Of a DNA stretch of 12,072 bases, positions 1-6,636 are shown piece after piece. The position numbers were made by a program, and so were the translations under genes. Origin of the DNA: Nitrospirota bacterium (GTDB lineage Bacteria; Nitrospirota; Nitrospiria; Nitrospirales; UBA8639). The number at the start of each line of letters is the position of its first letter. The first letter of the stretch is position 1. The stretch spans positions 1 to 12,072 of the forward strand of contig JAOUQB010000036.1 in NCBI GenBank assembly GCA_029879555.1, given 5' to 3'. The notes beneath the pieces are model-generated. The model had not been told where the DNA came from and searched no databases. It saw nothing but the letters and a program-made list of their open reading frames with translations.

Positions 1-19
1 AAATAAGGAAAGGATCCCC

Positions 20-646
20 ATGAACGGACGACCGCTCCGATTAGGACTGACGATAGGATTTGCCTTGTTCGTGAGCCTATTTGGCTCAGCCAATATGGCC
101 TTCAGTGCCATCCAAGGTGAATACGAATTGATAGAAGGCGAACCCTCCCTGCACGAATCAGGAAAGGTCATTTTGCTTGAATTTGCGGATTTCTATTGTC
201 CCCATTGTCACATGTTTGAGCGCGTCGTGGTGACGAAGCTTCAAAAAGAATTTGGCGACAAGTTGGAAACAAGAATGATTGGGTTCCCCGTGATGCCTGG
301 CAAACTCCCCACGGTGTTTGAGATGTACAATCAAGCCGTGACGATGGGCAAAGGGCAGAGAATGAAAGAAGTTCTCTTTCAATCGATTCATGATAAAGAC
401 ATCCAAATGTTTGATAAAACCATGCGGGCCCTCATTCTTAAGGAAGTCGACCTTGACCCCAAAGCATTTGAAGCCGGCCTCGCCACGGGAAAACCCTTTC
501 AAACATTGGGGAAAGGCAAAGAATGGGGAGAACGAATTAAAGTTGCGCATACTCCCACCGTCGTGTTGGATGGCAACATCCGGATTCAAAATCTCAACTT
601 TGATAATTTGAAAATCGTGATCCAGAGCATTCTCGATCAAGACTAA
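20..646 (+). CDS. DsbA-family thiol:disulfide oxidoreductase, exported
   Basis: This 208-residue protein is predicted to be a periplasmic thioredoxin-fold enzyme that oxidises or isomerises disulfides in secreted proteins. Residues 1-30 look like a Sec signal peptide: Arg residues at 4 and 7, a hydrophobic core at about 9-25, and a small-residue cleavage zone around 27-30. The active site is visible as C60-P-H-C63, the same dipeptide as E. coli DsbA, after a beta strand ending FADFY. A Thr-Pro-Thr at 178-180 fits the cis-Pro loop that faces the active site. The region between (about 95-170) is Lys-rich and helical, as expected for the inserted DsbA helical domain. The length is typical of the family. 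The start is supported by a purine-rich AGGAAAGG at 7-14, five bases before the ATG. No DsbB-type partner is visible in the window. Assignment to the DsbA family is solid; the exact in vivo role is inferred. Confidence 0.93.
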   Translation: MNGRPLRLGLTIGFALFVSLFGSANMAFSAIQGEYELIEGEPSLHESGKVILLEFADFYCPHCHMFERVVVTKLQKEFGDKLETRMIGFPVMPGKLPTVFEMYNQAVTMGKGQRMKEVLFQSIHDKDIQMFDKTMRALILKEVDLDPKAFEAGLATGKPFQTLGKGKEWGERIKVAHTPTVVLDGNIRIQNLNFDNLKIVIQSILDQD

Positions 647-662
647 AAATCCTAGATTTACT

Positions 663-668
663 TATAAT
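663..668 (+). promoter_or_regulatory. Perfect -10 hexamer upstream of the 71-codon gene
   Basis: TATAAT lies 31 bases before the ATG at 700, which would place a transcript start near 675 and leave a short leader containing the ribosome binding site. I see no matching -35 hexamer at 15-19 bases spacing, so this is a candidate only. It could allow the downstream small gene to be expressed separately from the DsbA-like gene. Confidence 0.3.
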
Positions 669-685
669 TTCATCGACTGTTTCCT

Positions 686-692
686 AAAGGAG
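686..692 (+). promoter_or_regulatory. Strong ribosome binding site for the 71-codon gene
   Basis: AAAGGAG sits seven bases before the ATG at 700, close to ideal in sequence and spacing. It is the main evidence that the very small gene downstream is really translated. Confidence 0.75.
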
Positions 693-699
693 AACCGAT

Positions 700-915
700 A
701 TGGGACGCAAAAAATCAAATGAGGAATTTTTCCCAGAAATGAGTGAAATTTTAGAAGGAATGCAGGAACTCATGTGCGACGAAGATGGGAATCCGTTGTC
801 CCCCGATCATCCGCAATATAAAAAGTTTGCTGGCCTTATGGAAAATATCGCCGAGCGCGCTCAGAAGAAAAATCAAGAAAATTCTTCAATTCCCGGGCAT
901 CAAGGAACGGCATAG
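700..915 (+). CDS. Small charged hypothetical protein (71 aa)
   Basis: I do not recognise this protein. It is 71 residues, strongly charged, with an acidic first half (Glu/Asp runs around 7-30) and a Lys/Gln-rich second half (about 41-60). It has no signal peptide, no membrane segment and one Cys (residue 26), and looks cytoplasmic and mostly helical. The stretch DEDGNPLSPDHP at about 27-38 resembles a loop between two helices; the D-E-D-G is not enough to call a metal site. A near-ideal ribosome binding site supports translation and the ATG start. It begins 53 bases after the DsbA-like gene and could be co-transcribed with it, although a -10-like TATAAT lies between them. Function unknown. 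Confidence 0.7.
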   Translation: MGRKKSNEEFFPEMSEILEGMQELMCDEDGNPLSPDHPQYKKFAGLMENIAERAQKKNQENSSIPGHQGTA

Positions 916-948
916 CCTGATCGCAACGCATCCTCTTTGACCATTCAT

Positions 949-966
949 GAAGAGCCCAGGCTCTTC
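949..966. other. Perfect 8-bp hairpin between two small genes
   Basis: GAAGAGCC and GGCTCTTC form a perfect inverted repeat separated by only two bases (CA), so in practice about 7 bp with a 4-base loop. It lies 33 bases after the stop of the 71-codon gene and 31 before the ATG of the 103-codon gene. No T-run follows, so it is not a standard intrinsic terminator. It may be an mRNA stability or attenuation element, or a weak terminator. Confidence 0.4.
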
Positions 967-997
967 TCCTAACAGAAGAAAGACACACTTTTAGGAC

Positions 998-1309
998 ATG
1001 GATCCCAATAGTTTAGAACGCATTAAAACGTTCATGACCTTTATTCAGCAGGCGAAGCAGGACCGCGTCGACCTCTCGTTTATGAGCACCCCGACCGAAC
1101 ATGGGGACAATATCAATGTCATGGCCACCATCAACGGCCAACGAGTGAGCCATGGAATGGTGTTTTGGGACGTCACCTTCCTCCAAGAACAGGGTTTGAT
1201 TGACACTTTGGACGACGAGGATAAAGCCTTAGGCCTGAACATCACCGATGGAATCGTGGAAGATGCCCGGAAAATTCTCGCCTTTGTCAATAGGGAAATT
1301 GGAAAATAG
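998..1309 (+). CDS. Hypothetical protein (103 aa), unrecognised
   Basis: I do not recognise a family. The 103 residues read as a compact soluble alpha/beta protein: an N-terminal helix (about 4-22), two or three strands (about 25-32, 38-52, 54-61) with a beta-turn at N46-G-Q48, then helices at about 62-70 and 84-101 separated by an acidic stretch (DDEDK, 72-76). There is no signal peptide, membrane segment or Cys. Amino-acid use is protein-like throughout and the ORF is clean, which supports a real gene. The start is less certain: an AGGA at 993-996 is too close to the ATG at 998 to be a good ribosome binding site, and the next in-frame ATG (1034) has none either. Possible co-transcription with the 71-codon gene is interrupted by a hairpin. 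Confidence 0.65.
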   Translation: MDPNSLERIKTFMTFIQQAKQDRVDLSFMSTPTEHGDNINVMATINGQRVSHGMVFWDVTFLQEQGLIDTLDDEDKALGLNITDGIVEDARKILAFVNREIGK

Positions 1310-1476
1310 GATTCGCTTCCATTCGTCAAACAGAGCCGCCTTGGCTTGAAGCGGTCCGAGAAAAAGGCATCGCTTACATCGGCGAATAATTCCTCGGCCG
1401 AAACATCGATCTACGCCCAACACAAAACCCACACCCAGTACTCTTTGCTTACCAACAGATTTGCCAAACCGTCACT

Positions 1477-1495
1477 AGATTGCCTTTGGCAATCT
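1477..1495. other. 8-bp hairpin upstream of the tandem hydrolase gene
   Basis: AGATTGCC and GGCAATCT flank a TTT loop, giving a perfect 8-bp stem. It lies in the 211-base gap between the 103-codon gene and the hydrolase gene. A run of six T occurs at 1512-1517 but starts 16 bases after the stem, so it is only loosely terminator-like. It could end the upstream transcript or sit in the leader of the hydrolase gene. Apart from this and an unstarted 31-codon frame (see findings), nothing else is recognisable in the gap. Confidence 0.35.
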
Positions 1496-1520
1496 CCTAA
1501 GTTCGACCTATTTTTTCTCA

Positions 1521-3800
1521 ATGAAAAACGGGTCAATCGGAACTAGCCTTATGCAGTTCAAACGTTTGATAAAGACCCTATTCCCTCATCAATTTCAGCA
1601 ATGGCTTTGGGCCCGAAAAGTGGCATTCGGCAATCGCCGGATTCTAGAGCTTGGCGATCATCTCACAAAACAGGTACATGAGGCGGCCCACCAAGATCTG
1701 TGCGTATTTGAGGGAATACGTACAGAAGAAGAATGGGAGTCTTTTTGTCAGAAACGCATTACAGCACTCCGCCATTCCCTCACAAACCGTGCCACGCATT
1801 CAGAGCCCCCGAACTACATTGTCAGTACTACGGTTGAACATGACCGTTTCCGCATTGAAAATATTGTCTACCAGGGCCACATGGATATGCCTGTGACGAC
1901 AAATGTCTATCGGCCGAAATACGCCACGCATAAAACCCCTGCAATCGTGCTTTGTCACAGTCATCACGAACCCAAAACAGAAGAGGAGTTACAAAGCATG
2001 GGGATGACCTTAGCCCAACAGGGTTGCACAGTCCTCATCATGGACTTGCTCGGGCATGGAGAACGCCGGCAACATCCTTTTTGCTCAGCAACTGACTATA
2101 ACGGCATATTTCGTGTTGATCGGCAGGATTATTATTTTCGGTCGGTCCTCAGCATGCAATTGGACCTCATAGGCGAGAGTTTTATGGGGTGGATAGTTCA
2201 GGATGTGAGACATGGCATTGATTGCTTATGGGCTGATCCACAGATTGACCAGGACCGCATCATCCTCATCGGGGCAGTAGCAGGAGGCGGGGACGTGGCA
2301 GCAATCGCTGGAGCATTAGATGATCGTGTGGCTGCAGTGGCCGCATTCAACTTTGGGCACTTATCGATAGGTGATTGGGACTCGAGCAGAAACCTTCCTG
2401 ATACCGCTCGACTAAGATTTTGGCCATGGGTCATTTTGGCTTCGCTGGCCCCACGCCGGTTGATTTACGGACGAGAATTTGACTGGAACCCTCAGCATGA
2501 TGTCGTGTGGCAACATCTTGAAAAGGTGTATGCGCTCTATGGCTCACGTGACGCACTTCAATCCGTACACGGGTCAGGACGAGGATCGCGGCATGGCCCT
2601 TTAGATTCCCACTGCACCAATATCGGACCAATCCATCGAAAGCAGCTCTATACCATTTTGCAAGAATGGTTTGAGATTCCAGTTCCTGAACACGAAGTGC
2701 TCCAACCGGTTCAACAGAAAAGTTTGGAATCTTTGACCAGGGATTCATGCAAGGTATTCAACATCCGCATGGTTCATGAAATCACACAGGAAATTGCGCA
2801 AAAACACCTTACCACCTTTCGTCAGATGAGATCTTTACAAGATTCTACTGCACAGGTGGTGCAGTTGCGACAAGCACTCACCGAAGGTCTTGGGCCAATG
2901 ACGCTCTACCCGTCTTCCCATGTGCGATCAACGTATCGGGGAATCGGTCAATCGGAATATGTGGTTTTGGAGGTCGAAGAAAATCTTTCTATACGAGTAC
3001 AACTTCTAAGGCCTTCCGGTTTGGGCAAGACCAAAACCCCTATCGTAATCGGCTTTGCGCAGGAAGGGAATCTCCGCCTTCAAAGAGCACGCCGCTCGCT
3101 AATTCAGAGTCTGTTAGGTCAGAAGGTAGCGGTCTGTTTAGCGGAATTACGAGGAATCGGTGATGGACGCCACGGTGAATTGTACCGTGGCAGACTCAGT
3201 CCAAGTGCCGGTGCCGCCGCTACAAGTCTCATGCTTGGAGAAAGCTTGATTGTTTCTCGCGTTCGTGATCTACGAACCGTCATCGACTATCTCTGCAATC
3301 GAAAAGATATTAATCAGGAACGAATAGGCCTATGGGGTGATTCACTTGCGGCCACGAACAGTATAAGCCACGAACGAGTCGTACCCTTAGATGCATCCCC
3401 CTACCCAGCGCGAGGCGAACCGTTAGGTGGCGTAGCGGCTCTCCTTACGGCCTTGCACGAACCACACATTCAAGCTGTGTATATACATGGAGGAATTTTG
3501 AGTTATGGTTCCTTACTGGAACATCCATTTATCTACCAACCAGCTGACTCAATGATTCGAGGGTTGTTGAAAATAGCTGATCTGCCGGATATTGGCGCGG
3601 CCTTAGCTCCCCGCCCCCTTCGAATGGAGTGCATTGTAGATGGCTGCAATCAGCTGGTAAGCCGAAGTCAGCTTGAAAGAACATATGAGGTGGTCCGAGC
3701 CGCCTATGTCCGCGCAGGGAAACCAGATCAATTATCGCTGGAGGTTCATATGAGTGTAGAGAAGGAAATCTCCGATTGGTTTCTGTCATATTTGGGATAA
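1521..3800 (+). CDS. Tandem alpha/beta-hydrolase, first lobe lacking its nucleophile
   Basis: The 759-residue protein contains two successive alpha/beta-hydrolase lobes of the acetyl-xylan-esterase/prolyl-oligopeptidase type, so it may hydrolyse an ester or amide of unknown identity. Lobe 1 spans about 100-390: an oxyanion-side strand at 141-148 (AIVLCHSH), a GHGER turn at 178-182, and an elbow at 251-256 that reads G-A-V-A-G-G, with Val253 where Ser is expected. D321 and H358 sit where acid and base would lie. Lobe 2 spans about 455-759: strands at 507-513 and 535-541, an elbow G606-D-S608-L-A with Ser intact, and D707 and H743 as plausible triad partners. Residues 15-95 are helical and unassigned. 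No signal peptide or membrane segment is clear. The start is uncertain: neither ATG 1521 nor ATG 1551 has a good ribosome binding site. The family call is secure; substrate and catalytic assignments are inferred. Confidence 0.85.
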   Translation: MKNGSIGTSLMQFKRLIKTLFPHQFQQWLWARKVAFGNRRILELGDHLTKQVHEAAHQDLCVFEGIRTEEEWESFCQKRITALRHSLTNRATHSEPPNYIVSTTVEHDRFRIENIVYQGHMDMPVTTNVYRPKYATHKTPAIVLCHSHHEPKTEEELQSMGMTLAQQGCTVLIMDLLGHGERRQHPFCSATDYNGIFRVDRQDYYFRSVLSMQLDLIGESFMGWIVQDVRHGIDCLWADPQIDQDRIILIGAVAGGGDVAAIAGALDDRVAAVAAFNFGHLSIGDWDSSRNLPDTARLRFWPWVILASLAPRRLIYGREFDWNPQHDVVWQHLEKVYALYGSRDALQSVHGSGRGSRHGPLDSHCTNIGPIHRKQLYTILQEWFEIPVPEHEVLQPVQQKSLESLTRDSCKVFNIRMVHEITQEIAQKHLTTFRQMRSLQDSTAQVVQLRQALTEGLGPMTLYPSSHVRSTYRGIGQSEYVVLEVEENLSIRVQLLRPSGLGKTKTPIVIGFAQEGNLRLQRARRSLIQSLLGQKVAVCLAELRGIGDGRHGELYRGRLSPSAGAAATSLMLGESLIVSRVRDLRTVIDYLCNRKDINQERIGLWGDSLAATNSISHERVVPLDASPYPARGEPLGGVAALLTALHEPHIQAVYIHGGILSYGSLLEHPFIYQPADSMIRGLLKIADLPDIGAALAPRPLRMECIVDGCNQLVSRSQLERTYEVVRAAYVRAGKPDQLSLEVHMSVEKEISDWFLSYLG

Positions 3801-3830
3801 ACAATTAATCCAACTAAACCCCTTTTTGCA

Positions 3831-3874
3831 GCCGTAAACTTTAACAAGACTTGTATCTTTTGGCACGGCTTTTT
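3831..3874 (+). terminator. Possible intrinsic terminator after the hydrolase gene
   Basis: GCCGT (3831-3835) can pair with ACGGC (3865-3869), which is followed directly by five T (3870-3874). Inside lies a second perfect pairing, ACAAG-A-CTTGT (3844-3854), so the whole can fold as an interrupted long stem. It begins 30 bases after the stop codon. The stem is imperfect, and it overlaps the candidate tRNA promoter, so confidence is limited. Confidence 0.3.
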
Positions 3875-3888
3875 GGTTAAAATATGAA
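3860..3888 (+). promoter_or_regulatory. Sigma70-type promoter candidate for tRNA-Ser
   Basis: TTGGCA (3860-3865, five of six matches to TTGACA) is 17 bases from TATGAA (3883-3888, four of six matches to TATAAT) in an AT-rich setting. Transcription would start near 3895 and give a leader of about 78 bases before the mature tRNA. A weaker alternative nearer the tRNA is TTGCAA (3937-3942) with TACAGA (3959-3964). Confidence 0.45.
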
Positions 3889-3972
3889 GCTTTTGTGGAT
3901 TCTAGAATATGATCGAATCTCAGATGCCGCACGTATTTGCAACTTTTTGAAATAACACTACAGATCTTGCGC

Positions 3973-4065
<93 letters not shown>

Positions 4066-4130
4066 TTTTAGCCTAAGCTCGCCTGGTAATTTTTCAACTT
4101 CCCGTAGCTATGCAACTCTCAAAAGATCTT

Positions 4131-4170
4131 TCCCCTCACCCCCACACTCTCCCCAAAGGGCTAGGGAGCT
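4131..4170. repeat. Degenerate REP-like palindromic element
   Basis: The stretch begins with a C-rich arm (CCCCTCACCCCCACACTC), reaches CCCC-AAA-GGG, and returns with GGGAG (4164-4168). Its layout resembles the widespread extragenic palindromes of the CCCTCACCC...CTCTCCC...GGGAGAGGG kind, but the right arm is shortened and interrupted, so pairing is imperfect. It lies in the gene-free stretch 3801-4237, which otherwise holds the tRNA, its candidate promoter and two short dyads. The assignment rests on recall of the repeat's general form. Confidence 0.4.
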
Positions 4171-4195
4171 TTGAACTCTTTTCATAGAAGATAAA

Positions 4196-4211
4196 GACAT
4201 TTTGAAATGTC
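4196..4211. other. Short perfect dyad upstream of the 353-codon gene
   Basis: GACATTT and AAATGTC flank a TG centre, a perfect 7-bp inverted repeat ending 26 bases before the ATG at 4238. Size and position would fit a small operator or a leader hairpin. No promoter hexamers stand out around it. Confidence 0.3.
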
Positions 4212-4237
4212 CTCAGTAACCCTGCGCCAAATGCTCC

Positions 4238-5299
4238 ATGCGTGAACATCGGTGGGAATCCGTTTCACCCCTGTCCTTCGACGAAATTCTTTCGGTTGCT
4301 GATAAATTACGACAGGCTGGCTTAACCTCTATGCAGCCAGAAAAAGAGATGATCACCTACATTGAAGAATGGGAAGTGCCTGATCTGGATGAAATTAATC
4401 AACTAGAGGCATGGCCAACTGAGGATGTCACGCTTTTACATGTGTTGGACCATTGGGCGGGCGACTTTTTTCTTCTTGTCGGTGGGTACCATACGGTGTT
4501 TCAACAACACCAAACGGTGAACACGTATTGCTCTGTGGCACATCCTTGGCGTATCGGCCATCAGTTAGCCACCCTACAGCCAACCGCATCATTCTGGGTT
4601 GGATTTCGCCATACGCATGGCTTTATTCGCGTACGGTTACATACGACAGAAATTATTGCCCCTGGCGAATCGGTGGAACCTCCACGTGACCAATTTTGGC
4701 TCAATGACCGTCAAGAGGGTTTTCTAGCAGCCATCGATATTCTTCAGATACCGATTGAAGCCAAAGTGGACCAGCACAAAGTCTCGCTCTATGCCTCACG
4801 CAACGACACCCCGTTATTTTGTTCTTGGCCTGATGCCTTCGGCCCCTGTCAATTTGAATTAAATTCCCCAGATCCATTTGAATTTCTTGTCTCGGCCAGC
4901 CAACTGGCGGCAACACATTCCCAACCGGCCGAGCAAGTCCGCGTCTATCTTACGGGGTTTTCTCGGCAAGCCCTAGGCGATTTCCAACGACCTTCTTCAG
5001 GCACCAGATTGATGTACCGTTGTTCTCTTCATTGCCAGTTAGAAGAAATTCCGGAGATTTTCTCCATACTCAAATCACGTGGGCGAATGTACGGGAGTTT
5101 GGCAGAATTCCAAACCGCCTCTGCTTTGCCGGAAGGGATTGATGCGTCTGCGATTATAGGTCTAGTTGGGTCAGAAGGACAATTTCGTTTGGAGATACGA
5201 CTGAACCAACATCCGCTTCCTCATCAAGAAACTGAACGATGGTTTAAAGAATTGGTTGGACATGACCTTGTCTATTCCCCACTCCCCGTCTTTCCATGA
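4238..5299 (+). CDS. Hypothetical protein (353 aa), unrecognised
   Basis: I do not recognise a family. The protein is soluble-looking, with no signal peptide or membrane helix. It has an acidic N-terminal part (about 35-70, rich in Glu/Asp and Trp), a His-rich central part (for example H85, H91, H102, H108, H125, H127) with many short predicted strands, and a C-terminal part (about 235-353) with alternating strands and two amphipathic helices. Four Cys occur at 98, 195, 204 and about 263, not in a recognisable metal-binding spacing. The frame is closed upstream by TAA at 4217-4219, and ATG 4238 is the only ATG before residue 32, although no ribosome binding site precedes it. Even composition over 353 codons argues for a real gene. 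It converges on the glycan cluster, so it is unlikely to share its transcript. Function unknown. Confidence 0.75.
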   Translation: MREHRWESVSPLSFDEILSVADKLRQAGLTSMQPEKEMITYIEEWEVPDLDEINQLEAWPTEDVTLLHVLDHWAGDFFLLVGGYHTVFQQHQTVNTYCSVAHPWRIGHQLATLQPTASFWVGFRHTHGFIRVRLHTTEIIAPGESVEPPRDQFWLNDRQEGFLAAIDILQIPIEAKVDQHKVSLYASRNDTPLFCSWPDAFGPCQFELNSPDPFEFLVSASQLAATHSQPAEQVRVYLTGFSRQALGDFQRPSSGTRLMYRCSLHCQLEEIPEIFSILKSRGRMYGSLAEFQTASALPEGIDASAIIGLVGSEGQFRLEIRLNQHPLPHQETERWFKELVGHDLVYSPLPVFP

Positions 5300-5302
5300 A
5301 TC

Positions 5303-5374
5303 AGTAAGGAGTCAGGGGTAAATAGTAAGGAGAAAAACCTTTGGTTGCTTTTCTACCCCTCCTTACTCGTAACT
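5303..5374. repeat. Inverted heptad repeats at a convergent gene junction
   Basis: From 5303 the + strand reads in seven-base steps AGTAAGG, AGTCAGG, GGTAAAT, AGTAAGG (5303-5330). From 5354 to 5374 three heptads read TACCCCT, CCTTACT, CGTAACT, that is AGGGGTA, AGTAAGG and AGTTACG on the - strand. The left block can fold on the right: AGTAAGGA (5303-5310) with TCCTTACT (5360-5367) plus GGGGTA (5315-5320) with TACCCC (5354-5359). Alternatively, the second AGTAAGGAG (5324-5332) pairs with CTCCTTACT (5359-5367). It sits between two convergent stop codons (5299 and 5398) and could act as a two-way terminator, though no T-run follows either stem. Confidence 0.55.
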
Positions 5375-5397
5375 TTTCACGACGGACTTCAACCTTT

Positions 5398-6486
5398 TCA
5401 CGACTCCCTGAGGATTGGCAGCATCGATTGTGCGGCGTGACAGACTTCTTCCACAGAAATTTTCCGCATACAGCTCTCTTCCCCTCGAGAGCAACCTGGG
5501 TAAAAACATTCTTCGCAATTCAACCCTTTGTAAATGACCTTTACATGTGATCCTCGTGGTCCCCAAACGGCCGGATTTGTCGGACCGAAGAGACCCAATA
5601 CGGGGCACCCCACGGCTGCGGCTATATGCATGGGCCCGCCATCATTTCCCACCAACAAATGACTCCGTTTCATTAAGGCGGTTAATTGAGACAACCGTGT
5701 CTGGCCCATGAGATTCATGGGTTTTTGCTTGGATAGATTCACAATTTGTTGACCAATTTGGAATTCTCGTTGGCTCCCGATTAAAGCCACGCTATACCCT
5801 TGGTCAATAAACCAATCAGCAACCGCGGCAAAACGCTCTAAGGGCCAAGCCTTTATTGAATACCTTGCCGTCGGATGTAAGAGGACAAGAGGGCGCCCAT
5901 TTAAAGACAAATCACTAAACAACCTCTCTTGTTCTGTCCTTTGGGTCGATATATATATTTCAGGGTTTCCGACTGGCTCCGCAATTCCTAATGCTGCGAT
6001 GGCTTGTTGATGATAATCAACCATATGCATTGAGCCATACGCGGAAGATAAGAGACGCGAATAGAACTTTCCCCGCCAACGTCGATCCCGATTGTAGCCC
6101 AGTCGCATGGATGCACCAGATATCCAAGAAAGAAACGCGGAACGATCTCCATCGGTTAAATCAATCACTGTTGTAAATTTTTCTGCTCGTACCCGCTGGA
6201 TAAAACGGAGTTGTTGCCACCATGATTGTCGGGGAAGCACCCACACAGCATTTAAGTAAGGGTTGTCTTGTAACACGCCTGCTGTTCCAGGATTGACCAG
6301 GAAGGTTATCTTGGCATCAGGAAAGTGTTTACGGAGAAGTGGGAGGACCGGGGTACTCAACACGACATCGCCCATATACCGAAGTTTAATCAGCAGAATG
6401 CGCATTCCTGATGCCGAATCATCCAGGCTTTGATCCGTGGCCAGAGTCACCGCCTCATCCGACTCTCTCATATTGATGATTCCCAT
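5398..6486 (-). CDS. Glycosyltransferase family 9 (heptosyltransferase II/III-like)
   Basis: A 362-residue GT-B fold enzyme of the ADP-heptose:LPS heptosyltransferase family, expected to add a sugar to LPS core on the cytoplasmic side of the inner membrane. The N-terminal Rossmann strand begins at residue 28 (MRILLIKL), followed by the family's G39-D40 and TP motif (45-46). The donor half has HPTARYSIKAWP (204-215) and the signature GNDGGPMHIA at 280-289, with D282 present, then GLFGPTNP (298-305). The C terminus carries four Cys (C324, C327, C332, C339) in the pattern seen in many RfaF/RfaQ-type members. An ideal AGGAGG (6493-6498) six bases before ATG 6486 fixes the start; a TTG at 6489 would give three more bases but poorer spacing. 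The first 27 residues are an extra, probably flexible tail. It is the last gene of the operon. The family is certain; heptose as donor is inferred. Confidence 0.92.
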   Translation of the reverse strand: MGIINMRESDEAVTLATDQSLDDSASGMRILLIKLRYMGDVVLSTPVLPLLRKHFPDAKITFLVNPGTAGVLQDNPYLNAVWVLPRQSWWQQLRFIQRVRAEKFTTVIDLTDGDRSAFLSWISGASMRLGYNRDRRWRGKFYSRLLSSAYGSMHMVDYHQQAIAALGIAEPVGNPEIYISTQRTEQERLFSDLSLNGRPLVLLHPTARYSIKAWPLERFAAVADWFIDQGYSVALIGSQREFQIGQQIVNLSKQKPMNLMGQTRLSQLTALMKRSHLLVGNDGGPMHIAAAVGCPVLGLFGPTNPAVWGPRGSHVKVIYKGLNCEECFYPGCSRGEESCMRKISVEEVCHAAQSMLPILRES

Positions 6487-6492
6487 CAAGGC

Positions 6493-6498
6493 CCTCCT
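6493..6498 (-). promoter_or_regulatory. Consensus ribosome binding site of the last GT9 gene
   Basis: On the - strand AGGAGG is six bases before ATG 6486, which decides the start of the downstream GT9. It lies in a 150-base spacer, the longest in the - strand cluster, where I see no further gene, clear terminator or promoter. Confidence 0.8.
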
Positions 6499-6636
6499 AC
6501 GAAATCGGAAAAAATGTCACGCGTTCATCCCATCAAAATTACTTCGACAGTCAACCGACCCCACCTACTAAGGGATAGACCGCCCTCAAGAGTCTAGCCC
6601 AATAGCCAATTTCCTACAGTCCCCACATGGACAGTA

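Noticed and set aside
158..640. 160-codon - strand frame opposite the DsbA-like gene
   Set aside because: It is the antisense shadow of a well-supported gene, with His/Phe-rich composition typical of such shadows.
1346..1546. 66-codon + strand frame starting MKRSEKKAS
   Set aside because: It has low-complexity composition, no ribosome binding site, overlaps the start of the hydrolase gene, and has no recognisable features.
3860..3877. Sigma54-like promoter: TTGGCACG followed by TTTTGG
   Set aside because: The -24 half matches well, but the -12 half lacks the GC dinucleotide and its GG is one base out of position. A sigma70 reading (TTGGCA, 17 bases, TATGAA) explains the site better.
5341..5550. 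69-codon + strand frame downstream of the 353-codon gene
   Set aside because: It is mostly antisense to the C terminus of the GT9 gene, runs through the inverted repeat, and has no ribosome binding site.
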